Shown piece after piece: positions 29,643-37,610 of a DNA stretch of 45,586 nt (its first letter is position 1; each line of letters opens with the position of its first letter). Source of the stretch: Betaproteobacteria bacterium (GTDB lineage: Bacteria > Pseudomonadota > Gammaproteobacteria > Burkholderiales > SG8-39); the NCBI GenBank assembly GCA_016713125.1, contig JADJPT010000026.1, positions 1-45,586 of the forward strand, written 5' to 3'. The position numbers were made by a program, and so were the translations under genes. The notes under the pieces were generated by a model, which saw only the letters and a list, made by a program, of their open reading frames with translations, made no database searches and was not told the origin of the DNA.

Positions 29643-30298
29643 TTCTTGGCTCCCTTGGCCTTGGCGCCCTTGGCCGCTTTGCGCTGCGAGGCGACTTCCT
29701 CGTCATCGAGGTAGCGGAAGGTGCGCGCCGTGACGTCCATCTGCAGCTGGCCGTCCTTCAGGGCCGAAATGGCCACGTCGTTCAGCGTGACGATGCGGGA
29801 CAGCTGGCCGACGTCGGACGCGAACGCGCCCATGTCATGGTAATTGCCGATCACCCGCACCTGGATGGGCAGTTCCGCGTAGAACTCGCGCACCGTTTCG
29901 CCGCCTGCGGGCTTGAACAGTTCGAAGGACAGGCCTCGGCCGAGGCCTGCCTGGTTGATGTCCACCAGCAGCGCATCCATCTGTGCGCGGTTGGGTAGTT
30001 GCTTGAGCAGCGCGCCAAAGGACTGGTCGATCTCGCGCAGCTGCTGCTTGTGCAGGTCGAGATTGATCGCCTGCTGCTTCTTCTTGAGGTAATCGTCCTT
30101 GAGCTTCTTCTCGTCGGCCTCGCCGCGCTCGAGCTCCTCGAGCTGCGGCTGGGTGTCGGCGAAGAACGCGCCCGCGAGAACCGCCACCAGCAGGGCGAGC
30201 AGCGCCACCAGTTTGGGCAGCACCGGCCAGGTGCCCGGATCCTTGGGGTTGAGGTACTTGAAGTCCTCGGCAAATTTCTTGAAATCGATGGCAGCCAT
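29639..30298 (-). CDS. pilO: Type IV pilus alignment protein PilO
   Basis: 219 residues. A short cytoplasmic N-terminus (MAAIDFKKFAEDFKYLNPKD), one membrane helix (LVALLALLVAVLAGAFF), a coiled coil (about 50-100) and a ferredoxin-like periplasmic domain, the standard PilO layout. A Lys/Ala tail (KAAKGAKAKGAKK) ends the protein. The ATG at 30298 is taken because the family starts here; in-frame codons upstream encode Arg/Pro-rich residues. It lies 4 bases after pilN and forms heterodimers with PilN. Confidence 0.95.
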   Translation of the reverse strand: MAAIDFKKFAEDFKYLNPKDPGTWPVLPKLVALLALLVAVLAGAFFADTQPQLEELERGEADEKKLKDDYLKKKQQAINLDLHKQQLREIDQSFGALLKQLPNRAQMDALLVDINQAGLGRGLSFELFKPAGGETVREFYAELPIQVRVIGNYHDMGAFASDVGQLSRIVTLNDVAISALKDGQLQMDVTARTFRYLDDEEVASQRKAAKGAKAKGAKK

Positions 30299-30302
30299 GA
30301 TC

Positions 30303-30924
30303 TCAGCCCTTCTTCGCGGCGGCCGCGGGCGCAGGTGCACCCGGCTTCGCAGCCGCCTTCGCCGCCGCTGCCGGATCGACCGGCGGGGCGCGCTTTACAG
30401 AGGTCGAGGTTGAACCCGACACTCGCTTGCCGGCCACATTGACGGCCTTGATTTCGTTGAGTTTGGGGCCGGTCAGCCAGGGTGAGGCCTCGACGTTGCG
30501 CATCAGCGTCGACACGCGCGTTCGACTGCGCATAGCCGATGATGCTCACCTTGGTGCCGCGCTGCACGACGCTGCGCACATAGATGCCTTCGGGCATCTG
30601 GCGCACCAGCTGGTCGAGCAGGTAGACGGTCTGCGCGCGATCGGCCTGCAGCGTCTCGATCACCTGCTTTCTCGACAGCAGCGCCTGGATCTCGTCCTTG
30701 AGCTTCTTGATCTCGTCGATTTCCTTGTCGAGCTTGGCGATCTCGTCCTTGAGGAACTTGTTGCGGTCGGTCTGCGTGTTGATGCGCGTCGCGTAATAGC
30801 CGTGCACCAGCAAGACGAGCGCGGCACCGAGCGCCACGGTCATTCCGGCCAGCACCGCGAATGCTTGCGCGCCGCCTTGCGGCGCTCTTCGCGGTGGGGG
30901 AAGCAGGTTGATGCGGATCGACAT
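30303..30924 (-). CDS. pilN: Type IV pilus assembly protein PilN, frameshifted
   Basis: The start MSIRINLLPPPRR is the conserved N-terminal motif that binds PilM. A membrane helix (about 25-45) and coiled coil follow. The periplasmic domain runs to SIIGYAQSNA, then must change frame near 30515-30522 to continue RVSTLMRNVEASPWLTGPKL. AACGCGCGTG stands where AACGCGCGCGTG is expected, so two bases (one CG unit) appear to be lost. Restored length is 207 residues, normal for PilN plus an Ala/Pro-rich tail. As pilM, pilO, pilP and pilQ are intact, a base-calling error in a CG run is more likely than loss of piliation. Confidence 0.88.
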
Positions 30925-30939
30925 GAAGAGTCCTTGACC

Positions 30940-32016
30940 TTACACCGGGTCGAAGCGGCGCATCGCGAGGCCGCAGGCCACGATCAGGGAGGGCGCATCG
31001 ACCATCAGGCGCTTGAGCTGTATGCGCGGCGAGGTCTGCATGGTGGCGAACGGATTGGCCACCAGGGTGTTGACCTGGGTGCGCGTGCTGACCGCCTCGT
31101 CAAGCCCGGGAATCACGGCCGAACCACCGGCGAGCAGGATGTGATCAACACTGTTGAACTGCGTCGATGTGAAGAAGAACTGCAGGGCACGCTGCACCTC
31201 GATGGACAGGTTTTCCATGAAAGGACGCAGCACCTCAGCCTCGAAATCGTCAGGCAGGCCGCCGGAGCGCTTGGCGTTCTCCGCCTCCTCCAGGGTCATC
31301 CCGTAGCGGTTCTGGATGTCGGCGGTCAGCTGATTGCCGCCGAACGCCTGTTCGCGCGCATACACCGACTGGTCGTTGCGCAGCACGCTGACCTGCATGA
31401 CATTCGCGCCGATGTCGACCACGGCGATATTCTGATCCTTGCCGCCGTTGGGCAGCTGGCCGACCACCATGGCGAGCGCGGCCTGCTGGGCATAGGACTC
31501 GACGTCCATCACGGTCGCCTTGAGGCCCGAAGCTTCGGCCACGGCCACACGATCCTCGACCTTTTCCTTGCGGGTGGCGGCGATCAGCACTTCCTGCTCT
31601 TCGGGGCTGGACGGGGCCGGGCCGACGGTCTGGAAATCCAGGTTCACCTCTTCGAGCGCGAACGGGATGTACTGGTTGGCCTCGGTTTCGACCTGAACCT
31701 CCAGCTCCTCCTCGCGCAGGCCCGCCTGCACAATGATCTTCTTGGTGATCACGGCTCCGGAAGGCACGGCCATGGCCACGTGCTTGGTGCGCGTCGCCAG
31801 GCGCTTCCAGCCGCGCTTGACCGCCTCGGTGACCGCCTCCAGATTGTTGATGTTGCCGTCCACGACGGCTTCCCGGGGCAGCGGTTCGATGATGTAGCGC
31901 TCCACCCTGTAGACGCCCTTGCCGGCGTCGACGATCTCGACCATCTTCACCGAGGACGAGCTGATGTCCAAGCCGAATAGCGGCGGCGCTTTCGGTTTGA
32001 AGATGTCGAGTTGCAA
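30940..32016 (-). CDS. pilM: Type IV pilus assembly ATPase-like protein PilM
   Basis: 358 residues with the actin-like fold: FGLDISSSSVKMVEI (phosphate-1), IAVVDIGANVMQVSV (phosphate-2) and HILLAGGSAVIPGLDEAVST (adenosine motif). PilM is cytoplasmic and binds the PilN N-terminus. The start is a TTG at 32016, supported by GGGGA about 9 bases upstream and by MQLDIFK matching the family N-terminus; no ATG is nearby in frame. First gene of the pilMNOPQ operon, divergent from the PBP1A gene as in many beta- and gamma-proteobacteria. Confidence 0.95.
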   Translation of the reverse strand: MQLDIFKPKAPPLFGLDISSSSVKMVEIVDAGKGVYRVERYIIEPLPREAVVDGNINNLEAVTEAVKRGWKRLATRTKHVAMAVPSGAVITKKIIVQAGLREEELEVQVETEANQYIPFALEEVNLDFQTVGPAPSSPEEQEVLIAATRKEKVEDRVAVAEASGLKATVMDVESYAQQAALAMVVGQLPNGGKDQNIAVVDIGANVMQVSVLRNDQSVYAREQAFGGNQLTADIQNRYGMTLEEAENAKRSGGLPDDFEAEVLRPFMENLSIEVQRALQFFFTSTQFNSVDHILLAGGSAVIPGLDEAVSTRTQVNTLVANPFATMQTSPRIQLKRLMVDAPSLIVACGLAMRRFDPV

Positions 32017-32187
32017 GGCGGATTCCCCTTTTGTAATGGCCGGTTAGGCGCAATACGTATAATTTACATGAAATGCTAGCAACAACCCCACCCCCTGTAA
32101 AGTAAATTCTTCACGCTCGGGGAGGGCCTATAATGCGCCCCTCGCACACCCCGTGCAACAACCCCCTCCGCCGACCGGATCGCGTTG
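32017..32187. promoter_or_regulatory. Divergent promoter region between pilM and the PBP1A gene
   Basis: 171 bases without a gene and notably AT-rich for this genome. On the plus strand TATAAT (32129-32134) is a perfect -10, with TTCTTC (32107-32112) 16 bp upstream as a weak -35; transcription would start near 32141, leaving a leader of about 47 nt. On the minus strand an AT-rich stretch (AAATTATACGTATT, about 32066-32053) probably holds the pilM promoter. The plus -10 is convincing; the minus one is a guess. Confidence 0.55.
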
Positions 32188-34521
32188 ATGTGGCTACGTT
32201 TTTTGGCTTTTCCGCTGACCCTGCTGGCCGGCCTCGTGGCAATCGGTGCCTGCGCCCTGGGCCTGGTGATCGTGCTGGCCTGGCCGAACCTGCCTTCCCT
32301 GGAAGTGCTGACCGATTACCAGCCCAAGATCCCCCTGCGCGTGTACACCGCGGAAGGCGTGTTGATGGGCGAGTTCGGCGAGGAGCGGCGCGCCGTGGTC
32401 AGCATCAAGGATGTGCCGCCTGTGCTCAAGCAGGCCATCCTCGCCGCCGAGGACGAGCGTTTCTATCAGCACACCGGCATCGACTACATGGGCGTGATGC
32501 GCGCCGCCTGGTCCAACCTGACATCCGGCGGCCGTCGCCAGGGCGCCAGCACCATCACCATGCAGGTGGCGCGCAATTTCTTCCTGTCCTCTGAGAAGAC
32601 GCTCACGCGCAAGCTGTACGAGGCCCTGCTGGCATTCAAGATCGAGCACAGCCTTTCCAAGGACCAGATCCTCGAGCTTTACGTCAACCAGATCTACCTC
32701 GGTCAGCGGGCCTACGGATTCGCCGCCGCCGCGCAGATCTACTACGGCAAGTCGCTCGACAGGCTGAGCCTGCCCGAAGCAGCCATGCTGGCCGGCCTGC
32801 CCAAGGCGCCCTCCGCCTTCAACCCGGTGGTCAACCCGGCGCGCGCCAAGCAGCGCCAGATGTACGTGCTGCGCCGGATGCGCGAACTGGGCCACATCAC
32901 GGAGCCGCAGTTCGCCGAGGCCGGCAAGGCGCCGATGAACGTCAAGCGCGAGGTCAACGAATTCGGCCTGCATGCCGAGTACGTGGCCGAGATGGTCCGC
33001 CAGGCGGTCTACGAACAGTACCCGGACGATGTCTACACGCGCGGATTTCGCGTCTACACGACGATACGCAAGGCCGACCAGGAAGCCGCCTATGCCGCGC
33101 TGCGCCGCGGCCTGCTCGACTATGACCGGCGCCACGGTTATCGCGGGCCCGAGGCCTACGTCGAACTGAAGCCCGGCGCGGGCGATGACGATTACGACGA
33201 CGCGCTGTCGGATCACAACGACAACGACGACATGATCGCCGCACTGGTCCTCGAAGCCGGCGCCAAGGAAGTGCGCGCCGTCTTGCGCAGCGGCGAAATG
33301 GTGTCGGTGGCCGGCGACGGACTCAAGTTCGTCGCACGCTCGCTGGACGACAAGGCGGCGCCGCAGCGCCGCATCCGGCGCGGCTCGATCATCCGCGTGC
33401 AGAAGGACGACAAGAAGGTCTGGCAGATCGTCCAGGCGCCCGAGGCCGAGGCGGCCTTCGTTTCCGTCGACCCCGGCGACGGTGCGATCCGCGCGCTGGT
33501 CGGCGGCTTCGACTTCAACCGCAACAAGTTCAACCACGTCACGCAGGCCTGGCGCCAGCCCGGCTCCTCGTTCAAGCCCTTCATCTACTCGGCCTCGCTC
33601 GAGAAGGGCTACACGCCCAGCACGGTGATCAACGACGAGCCGATCGTGGTCGAGGCCGACGTCACCGGAAGCCAGCGCTGGGAGCCGAAGAACTACGACG
33701 GCAAGTTCGAAGGCCCGATGCGCATGCGCACCGCGCTGGCCAAGTCCAAGAACATGGTCTCGATCCGCATCCTGCAGTCGATCGGCCCCAAGTACGCGCA
33801 GGACTACGTCACGCGTTTCGGCTTTGAGGCCGACAAGCATCCGCCCTACCTCACCATGGCGCTGGGCGCGGGCGCCGTCACGCCGCTGCAGATGGCGCGC
33901 GGCTACTCGGTGTTCGCCAACGGCGGCTACATGATCCAGCCGTACTTCATCCAGCGCATCGTCGATGACCGCGGCAACCCGCTGGGTCAGGCCAACCCGC
34001 AGCGCGCGGGCGAGGAGTCACTGCGTGTGATCGACGCGCGCAACGCCTTCATCATGGATTCGATGCTGCAGGACGTGACGCGCTACGGTACTGCGGCGCG
34101 CGCGGCCCGGCTGGGTCGCCAGGATCTGGCCGGCAAGACCGGCACCACCAACGAGCACGTCGACGCCTGGTTCTGCGGCTACACGCCGGCCCTGGTCGGC
34201 ATCTCCTGGGTCGGCTACGACCAGCCCAAGAACCTGGGCAGGAACGAGACCGGCGGCGTGACCGCGCTGCCGATCTGGATGTCCTACATGGAGCGCGCGC
34301 TGAAGGGCGTGCCCGAAGTGCCGCGCGCGGTGCCCGGCGGCATCGTCGACGTCAAGGTCGACCCCGACAGCGGCGCGCCGACAAGCGGCCGCAAGCTGGA
34401 GTTCTACTATCGCGAGAACCAGCCCGGCGCGGCGCCGGCTCCCGTCCCGGCGGAAACCCCGCCGGGTTCGCCCGGCGCCATACCGCCGGGTCTGCCCGCC
34501 CCGCCGCCCGCCTCGGGCTGA
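32188..34521 (+). CDS. mrcA: Penicillin-binding protein 1A (bifunctional transglycosylase/transpeptidase)
   Basis: 777 residues. One membrane anchor (about 5-30), then a GT51 transglycosylase domain with the catalytic Glu motif AILAAEDERFYQHTGIDYMG and RQGASTITMQVARNFFL. An OB-like insertion follows. The transpeptidase domain has SSFK (catalytic Ser460, Lys463), the SKN motif (AKSKNMVSI) and KTGT (650-653). A Pro-rich tail ends it. It polymerises and crosslinks peptidoglycan. The ATG at 32188 is preferred to a TTG one codon earlier. An acidic run (GAGDDDYDDALSDHNDNDDM, near residue 330) sits in the inserted domain. Confidence 0.96.
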   Translation: MWLRFLAFPLTLLAGLVAIGACALGLVIVLAWPNLPSLEVLTDYQPKIPLRVYTAEGVLMGEFGEERRAVVSIKDVPPVLKQAILAAEDERFYQHTGIDYMGVMRAAWSNLTSGGRRQGASTITMQVARNFFLSSEKTLTRKLYEALLAFKIEHSLSKDQILELYVNQIYLGQRAYGFAAAAQIYYGKSLDRLSLPEAAMLAGLPKAPSAFNPVVNPARAKQRQMYVLRRMRELGHITEPQFAEAGKAPMNVKREVNEFGLHAEYVAEMVRQAVYEQYPDDVYTRGFRVYTTIRKADQEAAYAALRRGLLDYDRRHGYRGPEAYVELKPGAGDDDYDDALSDHNDNDDMIAALVLEAGAKEVRAVLRSGEMVSVAGDGLKFVARSLDDKAAPQRRIRRGSIIRVQKDDKKVWQIVQAPEAEAAFVSVDPGDGAIRALVGGFDFNRNKFNHVTQAWRQPGSSFKPFIYSASLEKGYTPSTVINDEPIVVEADVTGSQRWEPKNYDGKFEGPMRMRTALAKSKNMVSIRILQSIGPKYAQDYVTRFGFEADKHPPYLTMALGAGAVTPLQMARGYSVFANGGYMIQPYFIQRIVDDRGNPLGQANPQRAGEESLRVIDARNAFIMDSMLQDVTRYGTAARAARLGRQDLAGKTGTTNEHVDAWFCGYTPALVGISWVGYDQPKNLGRNETGGVTALPIWMSYMERALKGVPEVPRAVPGGIVDVKVDPDSGAPTSGRKLEFYYRENQPGAAPAPVPAETPPGSPGAIPPGLPAPPPASG

Positions 34522-34536
34522 GGCACCCGCGGGGAC

Positions 34537-34872
34537 TCAGCGCGGCGCCAGAATCACCGCCACGCCTCCCTGCGCGCTGACCAACCGGGAAAGCGCGGCG
34601 AACAACTCGCCACCGTCGCGCGTGTCCACCCAGCGCCCGTCCGCGTAGCGGAAATGAAAACCGCCGGATTTCGCCGCCACCCAGATCTCATGCATCGGCG
34701 CCTGGCGGTTGACGATGATCTTGCTGCCGTCGGCGAACTCCAGTTCCAGCACCCCGCCCGGCTTCATCTGCAGATCGATGTCCAGATCGGCGGCCTCGGC
34801 CGCGGCGTCGAGGGCGGATTCCATGGCGGCGAAAGTGCCGCCGGCAAGGTCGTCGAACTCCGAATCGGTCAT
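34537..34872 (-). CDS. cyaY: Frataxin-like iron-sulfur assembly protein CyaY
   Basis: 111 residues from the ATG at 34872 (an in-frame GTG 9 bases upstream is less likely). It starts MTDSEFDDLAGGTFAAMESA, has an acidic first helix and the frataxin core strands (VLELEFADGSKIIVNRQAPM; HEIWVAAKSGGFHFRYADGR). The conserved WVAAKSGGFHF and final WVDTRDGGELF are typical. It donates or gates iron for the IscU machinery. It converges on the PBP1A gene and is divergent from lptM-lysA, an arrangement shared with many proteobacteria. Confidence 0.94.
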   Translation of the reverse strand: MTDSEFDDLAGGTFAAMESALDAAAEAADLDIDLQMKPGGVLELEFADGSKIIVNRQAPMHEIWVAAKSGGFHFRYADGRWVDTRDGGELFAALSRLVSAQGGVAVILAPR

Positions 34873-34929
34873 CGTGCCCACCCTGTGAACAGCACCCTTC
34901 GTGCTAACATTTTCATTTTACGTGCACCC

Positions 34930-35142
34930 ATGCGCAGATACTCATTCCTCTTCGGGATCACGTCCCGGGCGTTCTGCGCGGCCCTGATCGCCGTCTCGCT
35001 GGCCGGCTGCGGCCAGACCGGCTCGCTCTACCTGCGCGACAACCCGCCCATCGGGTACAAGCCACCCAAGCCCAAGCCGCCCAAGCCCGTGCCCTATCCG
35101 GCCGAAGCCGCGCCGGCCGCCGACGACGCGCAGCAGAAGTAG
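34930..35142 (+). CDS. lptM: LptM-like small outer-membrane lipoprotein
   Basis: 70 residues: a signal peptide with lipobox SLAGC (Cys27), then GQTGSLYLRD, which matches the short conserved CGQxGxLYLP motif of LptM (YifL), and a Pro/Lys-rich tail (KPPKPKPPKPVPYPAE). LptM assists oxidative maturation of the LptD translocon by mimicking LPS. Its place directly before lysA and divergent from cyaY is the usual context for this gene and strengthens the call for so small a protein. Confidence 0.85.
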   Translation: MRRYSFLFGITSRAFCAALIAVSLAGCGQTGSLYLRDNPPIGYKPPKPKPPKPVPYPAEAAPAADDAQQK

Positions 35143-35155
35143 GGCGGGGGGTTCC

Positions 35156-36412
35156 ATGTCGTTCGAATACCGCAATGGGCGCCTGTGCGCCGAGGACGTG
35201 CCGCTCGAGGAGATCGCCGCGCGCTACGGCACGCCCTGCTTCGTCTATTCGCGTCGCGCCATCGAGGCCGCCTACGCGGAGTTCGTGCAGGCCAGTGCCG
35301 GCCGCGAGGTGCTGGTCTGCTACGCGGTCAAGGCCAACTCCAACCTCGCGGTGCTCGGCCTGCTGGCCCGCCTGGGGGCGGGTTTCGACATCGTTTCAGG
35401 CGGCGAGCTGGCGCGCGTGCTGGCCGCCGGCGGCAACCCGCGCAAGGTGGTGTTCTCCGGGGTGGGCAAGACCGAGGCCGACATGCGAGCGGCCCTGCAG
35501 GCCGGCGTGCTGTGCTTCAACGTCGAATCGGAAGCCGAGCTCGAGCGCCTGGACGCAGTGGCGCGCAGCCTGGGGGTGCGCGCGCCGGTTTCGCTGCGCG
35601 TGAATCCCGACGTGGACGCCAGGACCCACCCCTACATCTCGACCGGTCTCAAGCAGAACAAGTTCGGCATCGCCTACGCCGAGGCGCCGCGCGTCTACCG
35701 CAAGGCCGCGGCCATGCCCGGGCTGCACGTCGCCGGCATCGACGTGCACATCGGCTCGCAGATCACCGAGACGCGGCCCTTCGTCGACGCCCTGCACAAG
35801 GTGCTGGAGTTCGTCGACGTTCTCGAAGCCACCGGCATCCCGCTGGAGCACATCGACCTCGGCGGCGGGCTGGGCATCCGCTACCGGGACGAGGCCCCGC
35901 CGCGCATCGCCGAATACCTTGGCGCGATGTTTGCTGCGCTGGGCAGCACGCGCGCCGGGCAGAGGATCCTGCTGGAGCCCGGCCGGGCGCTGGTCGGCAA
36001 CGCCGGCATCCTGCTGACGAAGGTCGAGTACCTGAAGCGCGGCGAGGCGAAGAACTTCGCCATCGTCGACGCAGCCATGAACGACCTGATCCGCCCGGCA
36101 CTCTACGAGGCATGGCACGAGGTGAAGACTGTGAAACAGGCGGCACCAAACGCGAAGGACGCGGTCTACGATGTGGTCGGCCCGGTGTGCGAAACCGGGG
36201 ATTTTCTCGCCCAGGACCGCACCCTCGCGGTGCAGCCCGGCGATCTTCTGGCGGTGATGTCCGCCGGCGCATACGGAATGGTGATGAGCTCCAACTACAA
36301 CTCGCGGCCGCGTGCCGCCGAAGTGCTGGTGTCGGGCGGCGAGGTGCATCTGGCGCGCCGCCGCGAAACGCTCGAGGAGCTGTACGCCCAGGAATCGATG
36401 CCGAAATGGTGA
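35156..36412 (+). CDS. lysA: Diaminopimelate decarboxylase
   Basis: 418 residues. The alanine-racemase-type barrel has the PLP lysine in VCYAVKANSNLAVL (Lys59). HIGSQI, GGGLGIRY and EPGR bind PLP phosphate. The C-terminal domain supplies CETGDF (active-site Cys) and the AGAYGMVMSSNYNSRPRAAE signature. It makes lysine from meso-diaminopimelate. The ATG follows GGGCGGGGGG and is 13 bases after lptM. No lysine-riboswitch-like leader fits in so short a gap. dapF, the usual next gene, is absent; an efflux adaptor follows instead. Confidence 0.97.
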   Translation: MSFEYRNGRLCAEDVPLEEIAARYGTPCFVYSRRAIEAAYAEFVQASAGREVLVCYAVKANSNLAVLGLLARLGAGFDIVSGGELARVLAAGGNPRKVVFSGVGKTEADMRAALQAGVLCFNVESEAELERLDAVARSLGVRAPVSLRVNPDVDARTHPYISTGLKQNKFGIAYAEAPRVYRKAAAMPGLHVAGIDVHIGSQITETRPFVDALHKVLEFVDVLEATGIPLEHIDLGGGLGIRYRDEAPPRIAEYLGAMFAALGSTRAGQRILLEPGRALVGNAGILLTKVEYLKRGEAKNFAIVDAAMNDLIRPALYEAWHEVKTVKQAAPNAKDAVYDVVGPVCETGDFLAQDRTLAVQPGDLLAVMSAGAYGMVMSSNYNSRPRAAEVLVSGGEVHLARRRETLEELYAQESMPKW

Positions 36413-36417
36413 CCGGC

Positions 36418-37556
36418 ATGCGCGCTTCAAAGGCGCTGCTGGGCGCTGCGCTGGCGGCGATTCTCGTTTCCGGATGCGGCAAGCAGGCCGACGCGCCCAA
36501 GCGCGCAGGTCCGCCGCCGGTGCAGATCACCGCCACCGTCGTGCAGCCGCGCGCATTCGAAGTCCACGAGGACGTGGTCGGCGCGCTCGAATACGTTTTC
36601 GACCCCAAGATCGGCGCCGAAGTCGCCGGCCGCGTGGTGCGCGTGCTGGCCAATGCCGGCAAACCGGTGAAGAAGGGCGAGCTGCTGGCCGAGATCGACG
36701 CGGCGGACTTCGAGATCCAGAACCGCGGCGACGCGGCCGAGATCGCGCGCCTCGAGAGCCTGCTGGTACAGCAGGAGCGCGTGGTCGAGCGCCAGCTCAA
36801 ACTGGTGTCGCAGGGATTCATCTCGCAGAACGCGGCCGACGACGCGGCCGCGCAGAGGAACGCGTTGCGCGAGCAGTTGAAGGCCGCCAAGACGCGCGCC
36901 GAAGCCTCGAGACGCAACCTGGGCAAGGCCCGCGTGGTGGCGCCCATCGACGGCGTGATCGAAACGCAGATCGTCGCCCCGGGCGATTACGTCAAGCTCG
37001 GCGACCCGCTGTTCAACCTGGTCGGCCTGCGCAACCTGCGCGCCAACCTGCCGCTACCCGAGAGCGCGGCGGCGCGCATCAAGCCCGGGCTCAAGGTGGT
37101 GCTGACCTCGCCCTCGGCGCCCGAGCAGCCGGTGACGGCGAAGATTCGCGAGATCAAGCCCACGGTCGGCGCCAACAACCGCGCGCTCACCGCCATCGTC
37201 GACTTCGAATCCGAGGGCAGCGCCTCCGCGGCGGCGGCAGCGTCAATGCGCGCATCGTCACCGCGCTGCGCGAAGGTGCGCTGATGGTGCCCGAGCAGAG
37301 CGTGGTGCTGCGCCCGGCCGGCAAGGTGGCTTACGTGCTCGCCGAGCGGGACGGCAGGCTGTCGGTCGAGCAGCGCGCGGTCGAAACCGGGCTGCGCCAG
37401 GACGGGCTCTACGAAGTCACCAGGGGCCTGGCGGCCGGCGACCGCGTCGCCGTCGACGGCGCGGGCTTCCTGACCAACAACGCCGCCGTGCAACTGCCCA
37501 AACCCAAGCCCAAGCCCGAAGCCGCGGACGCCGGCAAGCCCGCGGCGAAGAAGTAG
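36418..37556 (+). CDS. RND efflux adaptor (HlyD/MFP family) lipoprotein, frameshifted
   Basis: 379 residues when restored. The start MRASKALLGAALAAILVSGC has a lipobox (Cys20). A barrel-sandwich half-motif (GRVVRVLANAGKPVKKGELL), a helical hairpin (about 100-150), the second half-motif (ARVVAPIDGVIETQIVAPGD) and a beta-barrel follow. The frame breaks near 37219: VDFESEG must join RLRGGGSVNARIVTALREGA in another frame, one base missing. It ends in a Lys/Pro/Ala tail. Adaptors link the RND pump to a TolC-like channel; the RND gene begins 54 bases downstream. No channel gene is adjacent. Confidence 0.86.
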
Positions 37557-37610
37557 ACCCCGAACAGCGAAGCGCCGGCGCCCCCGCGCGCCGTCAACCA
37601 GGAGGCAGCC

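Noticed and set aside
34873..34929. A riboswitch or clear promoter pair between cyaY and lptM
   Set aside because: Only a 5-bp hairpin and some AT-rich hexamers are present; no convincing -35/-10 pair or known aptamer fold.
35143..35155. A lysine riboswitch in front of lysA
   Set aside because: Only 13 bases separate lptM and lysA; there is no space for one.
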